Shown in pieces: positions 34,401 through 37,500 of a stretch of DNA of 37,500 bases. The position numbers and the translations under genes are program-made. The notes below the pieces were generated by a model. The model saw nothing but the letters and a program-made list of their open reading frames with translations, did no database searches and was not told where the DNA came from. The stretch comes from Symbiodinium natans (taxonomy: Eukaryota; Sar; Dinophyceae; Suessiales; Symbiodiniaceae). How positions within the stretch are numbered: position 1 is the first letter of the stretch; each line of letters opens with the position of its first letter. The stretch covers positions 140,001-177,500 of the forward strand of contig CAJNDS010002771.1 in the NCBI GenBank assembly GCA_905221605.1. The letters are read 5' to 3'.

Positions 34401-35736
34401 TTTAGGGTTTAGGGTTTAGGGTTTAGGGTTTAGGGTTTAGGGTTTAGGGTTTAGGGTTTAGGGTTTAGGGTTTAGGGTTTAGGGTTTAGGGTTTAGGGTT
34501 TAGGGTTTAGGGTTTACGATATGATTCTCTGATGATTTACCTGTTGAGTCGTTGAGGAAAAGTTCTTGCTGCCGGACGATGACCCCAGCATCCAGCGACA
34601 CCTGAATGACCTGCTTGCGGAGCGAGCTGATCAAGAGCAGGCCGCTGAGTCAAAGGCAGCATCGCAGTCCTGGCAAGCTCTTCACGTGTCTTTGGCTCAG
34701 AAGCGTGCCCCAGAATGAAACGGTATTTCAGTTTCAGATTAATCAGAAACCCTAGTCCCTAAACCTAAACCCTAAACCGTTTGCCTAAACCCAACTGGCC
34801 CTTAACCCTGAACCCTTTAGACCGACCCACGATTCGATGAGGCAACATCCATTGGCCACTCTCAGTGCCAGAAGAGGTTTCTAAGTCAGCGTGGTTTGGA
34901 GCGTTGACTGCTCGCTGCCAAGACGCGTCTGGGACGCCGATAGCGATACCGTGACCGTTACCATATCCCGGCCCATAGCCCACAGCCCTTTATCAAGCCC
35001 ATAGCCCATAGCAGGATGTGCGTTGTGTTTTTTTTGTAAGCAAGAAATGTAAGTAAGAAAGAAATGTATTGACAATTGATTGATTTTGATTTTTTTTGTA
35101 CTGTGTAGTCTAGTCTAGAGTCTAGAGTCTAGAGTCTAGTCTATAATCTAGTATTGTCGCGTGAAGTGTGTGTGTGTGTGTTCTGCCCTGGTGAGGTCGT
35201 GGCATTTGCGGCAGACGATATCAAGAGATGCGGCAAGAAGATTGATTACGTGGACGCCTATCACTCGGCGAACCGGTACGCGACCAGCACCGAGCAGAAG
35301 TTCATGATTGTGCTTCCAAGGACGCTGGCATGGTCCTTCAAGAAGCAACGTCTGCTTCTGGGGCGCGAGCTTTTGCGTCTTCAGGGTCTGGGTTTCTCGA
35401 CAGATGTGTTGGACGCCTTCAGCGAAAGTTCCCTTGGAGACATGGCCGGCAACGCGTGCCTGGACTGGAATTGTCGATTCAGCAACACGTACCATGCAGC
35501 ACACATCCAGTCTGTCTATGCCTATGTCACTGTCACTGTCTATGTCTAGTCATATGATATAATATAATCTATGATTCCATGACTCATGACCCATGGCCCG
35601 TGATTCCAGGTTTGCTGGCAATGTGGCATTGGCTGTGATCACAGCTGCACTTTGCAGCTGCCACGCGAAGACTGACTCGGAAGCAGAGGACGTGTGCCAT
35701 GGGCCATGCATATTTCATATTTCATTTCAGTATTAG
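29042..35736 (+). CDS. Gene C: C5 cytosine DNA methyltransferase, multi-exon
   Basis: Putative exons: 29042-29330, 29448-29503, 29599-29756, 29840-30411, 30510-30880, 30988-31177, 32643-32764, 32898-32970, 33070-33159, 33251-33441, 33635-33780, 33857-34046, 34557-34700, 35190-35455 and 35610-35736. The C-terminal half carries the C5 methyltransferase motifs in the usual order: I (ASVCTGLGT), IV (GFSCTDYSGLN, catalytic Cys at 33353-33355), VI (MLENVENI), VIII (YGLPQSRKRVYIL), IX (GRELLRLQGLGF) and X (GDMAGNA then FAGNVALAVITAAL). The enzyme would transfer a methyl group from AdoMet to cytosine in DNA. The N-terminal half is basic, acidic and repeat-rich, probably targeting or disordered. Whether 29042-31177 and 32643-35736 are one gene is inference. 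Confidence 0.75.
29599..29756 (+). CDS. Gene C exon
   Basis: After TCGGCCAG the frame reads AVSDLETLVIHPEDTSYSAS then CFEIFVAETSGGECPDHIPG and ends before GTAACT. It is Cys-containing and globular-looking; no domain is recognised. A short exon at 29448-29503 (ADAEMCSPVNVPPQAKRA) precedes it. Confidence 0.45.
29840..30411 (+). CDS. Gene C exon with 51-bp coding minisatellite
   Basis: It starts after TTATCCAG. From about 29875 to 30195 seven imperfect 17-residue units of the type DHQDQDMSAKTEPMDHA repeat in frame; one unit is shortened to 11 residues. Unique sequence follows: RMIRDIKNHPLFPVYWEEIC. The repeat unit is a multiple of three, so copy number can change without breaking the frame. It likely forms an acidic, phosphorylatable, disordered stretch. 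Confidence 0.6.
30510..31177 (+). CDS. Gene C exons (30510-30880 and 30988-31177)
   Basis: The first follows TTGCCAG (DTLKMQPGTDEQCKTAPATD) and contains SVDDLLAEIMGGEQQKQSEL and acidic tracts. The second follows TTCGCAG (DTPDAAAGDVGDTPKTETVR) and ends LRYYPKPDSLLKSTAH at a GTCCCC border. Both are probably linker regions before the catalytic domain. Confidence 0.45.
31285..31795. repeat. TTTAGGG, (ACT)n and (GGCGAC)n repeats in an intron
   Basis: TTTAGGG copies (31285-31335), (TAC)n (31360-31382), (GTC)n (31383-31440) and a GC-rich (GGCGAC)n block (31510-31785). The 150- to 160-codon open frames on both strands are repeat products. Confidence 0.85.
31796..32642. other. AT-rich block of a gene C intron
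   Basis: About 800 bases of very AT-rich sequence, including TAAGTTATAAGT repeats near 32080-32120, directly after the GC-rich (GGCGAC)n block. No gene. The end (TGCATCCCAG) is the acceptor of the motif I exon. Confidence 0.6.
32643..32764 (+). CDS. Gene C exon with methyltransferase motif I
   Basis: It reads VMAAMVAKHDAETQDSCLRD then NLRHLFKLDLNIASVCTGLGT before a GTGACC donor. IASVCTGLGT corresponds to the AdoMet-binding motif I of C5 methyltransferases. The following exon at 32898-32970 reads EAVEALARAFDLEKPDISVS. Confidence 0.65.
33070..33441 (+). CDS. Gene C exons with motifs II-IV (33070-33159 and 33251-33441)
   Basis: The first reads VAFGCEIMAVKQRFALRHMS (motif II region, acidic residue after a strand). 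The second reads DVTKIGDDEQRSC and then FGAGFSCTDYSGLN. The catalytic Cys of motif IV is present, but the Pro of the usual Pro-Cys pair is Ser here. It ends near GAATTGCACT|GTTTTT. Confidence 0.7.
33635..33780 (+). CDS. Gene C exon with methyltransferase motif VI
   Basis: It follows TGCCAAG and ends at a consensus GTGAGC donor. It reads DPKSGPTSVTTFHGCMQILE then CKPSFAMLENVENIERMD. ENV with the preceding KPSF is the classic motif VI, whose Glu contacts the target cytosine. It ends in phase 2, which fits the next exon exactly. Confidence 0.78.
33857..34046 (+). CDS. Gene C exon with methyltransferase motif VIII
   Basis: A single G after CCCAG completes the split Lys codon, then QSNLDLCLEAIEQRGYRAET and DACWYGLPQSRKRVYIL follow. 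YGLPQSRKRVYIL is motif VIII. The 76-base intron before it (33781-33856) is one of the shortest here. It ends in phase 0 before GTGCGT, and the next exon starts in phase 0. Confidence 0.78.
34047..34556 (+). repeat. Gene C intron containing a ~365-bp (TTTAGGG)n array
   Basis: GTGCGTAAG at the 5' end and GTTGAG at the 3' end frame an intron whose 34160-34515 part is about 50 TTTAGGG copies with few variants. The flanking exons read through in matching phase (FSKL then EKFLLPDDDP), so the array is intronic. Confidence 0.85.
34557..34700 (+). CDS. Gene C exon between motifs VIII and IX
   Basis: It reads EKFLLPDDDPSIQRHLNDLL then AERADQEQAAESKAASQSWQ. It lies where C5 methyltransferases carry the variable target recognition region. 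The 3' border is uncertain; the frame is open to TGA at 34717-34719. Confidence 0.6.
34720..35189. other. Gene C intron
   Basis: It holds reverse-orientation CCCTAAA copies (34750-34815), a poly-T tract, and GTCTAGA repeats at 35105-35145. No gene. Confidence 0.5.
35190..35455 (+). CDS. Gene C exon with methyltransferase motifs IX and X (first half)
   Basis: It reads RCGKKIDYVDAYHSANRYAT, FMIVLPRTLAWSFKKQRLLL and GRELLRLQGLGFSTDVLDAF, ending SLGDMAGNA inside a codon at a GTGCCT donor. RELLRLQG is motif IX; GDMAGNA starts motif X. The 5' border is not clear because (GT)n precedes it. Confidence 0.75.
35610..35736 (+). CDS. Gene C last exon, end of motif X
   Basis: After TGATTCCAG one G completes the Ala codon and the frame continues FAGNVALAVITAALCSCHAK to TAG at 35734-35736. 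GNV-A-AVITAAL is the helix that closes the AdoMet site. The phase fit with the previous exon supports real splicing here. Confidence 0.72.
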
Positions 35737-36299
35737 TACCGGTCACCGCCGGTCACCTACTAGTAGCCCGGGCCCCCTATGTCAGGAACCGTCATTTACC
35801 CCCAGCCTGTTAGGAGGAGGAGAGTATCCACGAAATGGTGTCCATGATGTGTGGTGACATGGGTTTGGGCTGCGGCGGCTGCGGCTTGTGATCGATCCGG
35901 GGTGGACGTGGCTCACAAGTGCTGAAAAAAATGCGGTGCGCAGCCATTGCCGACTCACCCACCCTAAAACCCTAGCCTATAGCCTGAAAATACGAAATAA
36001 ATAAATAAAATAAAAATAAATAATAATGATACTGATGATATGATGATATGATTCTGATATGATATGATATTATATATATAATATGATTCAATTCTATGAT
36101 GATGATATGATATGATATAATGATATATGATATGATATGATATGATATGATATGATATGATGATATGATATGATATGATATGATTCGTGATTTGATATTG
36201 GTATTGGGCATTGAACAATTTCACATACGCTGGGACATCTAAGGACCGCCATTGACCTCGACGCCGTTGCAGCAACGGCCGATTCCGACACGCGCGCCC
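35737..36299. other. 3' flank of gene C with (ATATG)n repeat
   Basis: Unique sequence to about 35975, including a few CCCTAAA copies near 35960, then AT-rich DNA with GATAT/ATATG repeats (36040-36185). No supported gene. Confidence 0.5.
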
Positions 36300-36775
36300 G
36301 TTCGCTCTCGCACGGTTCACTCGTATGCTCACACTCGTTCACTCGCACGTTTCCAGCCGTCCACTCGTACACCCCCACCCACCACTCGTACGTCCACCCC
36401 CGTCCACTCGTACACCCCCCACCCGTCCACTCGCACACCCCCACCCGTCCACCACACGTCCACTCGTACACCCCCACCCGTCCCCCACCCGTCCACTCGC
36501 ACACCCCCACCCGTCCCCCGCCCGTCCACTCGCACACACCCACCCGCACACCACACGTCCACTCGCGCACACCCACCCGCACACCACACGTCCACTCGCG
36601 CACACCCGCCCGCACACCACACGTCCACTCGTACATCCCCACTCGTACGCTTTCCTGGGCTCCCACTCGTGCACTCGTACGTTTCCACCCGTGTACACGT
36701 ACATTTCCACCCGTCCACTCGTACACCTCCACTCGGCCACCGCCCGTCTACTCGCACATGCCCACACGTGCATGT
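36300..36775 (-). repeat. Right subterminal minisatellite, C-rich strand
   Basis: Units with CCACCCGTCCACTCGTACAC, of 11/22/33-bp period, are the reverse complement of the left array type. Together the two arrays form long imperfect subterminal inverted repeats of the element. All long frames here are repeat products. Confidence 0.88.
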
Positions 36776-36790
36776 TTTGCAGCTAAGCAT

Positions 36791-36815
36791 TTTACAGCCC
36801 CCTGGATCTAGATAA
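36791..36815 (-). repeat. Right terminal inverted repeat, 25 bp
   Basis: Read on the minus strand it begins TTATCTAGATCC and ends GGGCTGTAAA, matching the left repeat at 20 of 25 positions. It abuts the target duplication. Confidence 0.82.
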
Positions 36816-36823
36816 TACATATG
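36816..36823. repeat. Right target-site duplication (TACATATG)
   Basis: Exact copy of 6480-6487, directly after the right inverted repeat. Confidence 0.85.
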
Positions 36824-37021
36824 TCTTTGTCACCAACCAAAACTGCAGGATTCAGGGAGGACTCTTCCGTGGAGATCTGGATTCACCTGCCGTCTTTGAT
36901 CGACAGTGGACACAGAGTGCGTCGGGCGAAGAATGGAGTACTGCTGACGCGTGGACCCATTGACCTGTCCCACATCAGCACTGTCATTGATCGGCACACA
37001 GGCAAGTCTCTGCCCTTCTAA
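36824..37021 (+). pseudogene. Tpt1/KptA C-terminal fragment, continuation of the ORF at 4733
   Basis: The frame reads SLSPTKTAGFREDSSVEIWI then RRAKNGVLLTRGPID and stops at TAA 37019-37021. Tpt1 proteins carry here a strand (V-I-Y-I-D type) followed by an S-x-N-G-V-I-L-T motif; NGVLLT is that motif. The codon phase continues exactly from residue 585 of the 4733 ORF when the insert and one copy of TACATATG are disregarded. On its own the fragment has an ATG at 36821 but no known function. Confidence 0.82.
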
Positions 37022-37444
37022 AGCGTTCTCAGCAGTTTCACCTGAACCGAATTCGTTCTGCCGTGGTCTACTTTCGCAGCGGGAGGCTTCCTCCGGAGGA
37101 TTCCTCCACTTCATTTTAAAGTAGACAGCAAGTACGCCCTCTGCCTAAGGCAACAAAGACTTTGTCACAGCCTGCACGAGTTGTCTCTATTTACATGCTC
37201 TAAGAGGAGTTTCCCCATCCTCCACCTGCTCATTGCCCAGGTGAGCCTAGCGTCGCGCAGCCCACAAGCAGTGGCAGGCGCTTCCTTCTGTAGTCCTTGT
37301 TCTTGAGCCGTGCAGCTTTCAGCTATAGCTCTTGCATGCCTGTTAGCAATGGTCAATGCCTGCCCGCCACAAGAAACCGCCTCACTCTTCCGATCGCAGT
37401 AGCCATTCTAATCTCGAATCCAGCCATCAACACTCGAGTTTCCA
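37022..37444. other. Retroelement spacer downstream of the Tpt1 ORF
   Basis: Apart from the palindrome pair at 37082 I see no supported feature. Open frames are short on both strands. Confidence 0.45.
37082..37107. repeat. Paired 13-bp palindromic repeat
   Basis: GGAGGCTTCCTCC (37082-37094) and the variant GGAGGATTCCTCC (37095-37107), with no gap. This fourth pair ties the right flank to the retroelement on the left of the transposon. Confidence 0.8.
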
Positions 37445-37500
37445 ATGGAGAGCACTAGCTTGGTGCAAGCGCTCACTCCGCTCCTGGTTGCTCTCGTGCA
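37445..37500 (+). CDS. Possible start of a further retroelement ORF (3' partial)
   Basis: An ATG at 37445 opens MESTSLVQALTPLLVALV, still open at the window edge. Eighteen codons are too few to support a function; the position after the Tpt1 ORF on the same strand is the only argument. Confidence 0.2.
   Translation, partial: MESTSLVQALTPLLVALV

Overview
This is nuclear DNA from an intron-rich protist, most likely a dinoflagellate of the Symbiodiniaceae type. The reasons are: a reverse transcriptase ORF with C2H2 fingers and a ubiquitin-protease tail; all supported genes on the + strand; short exons with GT-AG borders separated by introns full of degenerate TTTAGGG repeats and microsatellites; and a family of spliced accessory genes that reads like dinoflagellate mobile DNA. 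The organism call is inference from sequence style, not a database match.

The window has two nested layers. The host layer (1-6487 and 36816-37500) is a multi-ORF retroelement. It has a reverse transcriptase / zinc finger / USP-like protease ORF (open at the left edge), a 278-residue basic ORF, a 133-residue coiled-coil ORF, and an ORF joining an ADP-ribosyltransferase-like segment to an RNA 2'-phosphotransferase (Tpt1/KptA) domain. That last ORF is cut in two. Its N-terminal part stops at 6487 just after the Tpt1 motif ending in DIHM, and the missing Tpt1 C-terminus resumes in the same reading frame at 36824. Paired 13-bp palindromes (GGAGGCTTCCTCC) occur four times, on both sides of the break and nowhere that I can see inside it.

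The guest layer (6488-36815, 30,328 bp) looks like a single large DNA transposon. It is bounded by the 8-bp direct duplication TACATATG, by 25-bp terminal inverted repeats identical at 20 of 25 positions, and by inverted 11/22/33-bp minisatellite arrays just inside the ends. A third array of the same minisatellite family forms a large palindrome at about 21690, within 40 bp of the exact middle of the element.

Inside the guest, three multi-exon gene sets lie on the + strand. Gene A (exons about 10.5-20.9 kb, strongest from 13.7 kb) has a hAT-like order of motifs (acidic motif, SDAAAAN plus a cysteine pair, SRW, VEDTFARH, AT-hook) and is my candidate transposase. Gene B (22160-27962) is a large helical basic protein of unknown role. 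Gene C (29042-35736) is a spliced C5 cytosine DNA methyltransferase with motifs I, IV, VI, VIII, IX and X in order on separate exons. Several intron phases match across exon pairs, so gene C looks recently functional. Working model (inference): a giant hAT-like or other 8-bp-TSD transposon that carries its own DNA methyltransferase jumped into a retroelement that itself carries a tRNA-splicing-type phosphotransferase.

Most of the remaining sequence in the guest is intron or spacer: (TTTAGGG)n-like arrays, (GT)n, (GTT)n, (TTTG)n, (AGTCTT)n, (TTATAAC)n, (GGCGAC)n and AT-rich blocks. I saw no tRNA, rRNA, CRISPR array or bacterial-type operon signal. Exon borders are read by eye from GT/AG sites and open frames and may be off by some bases.
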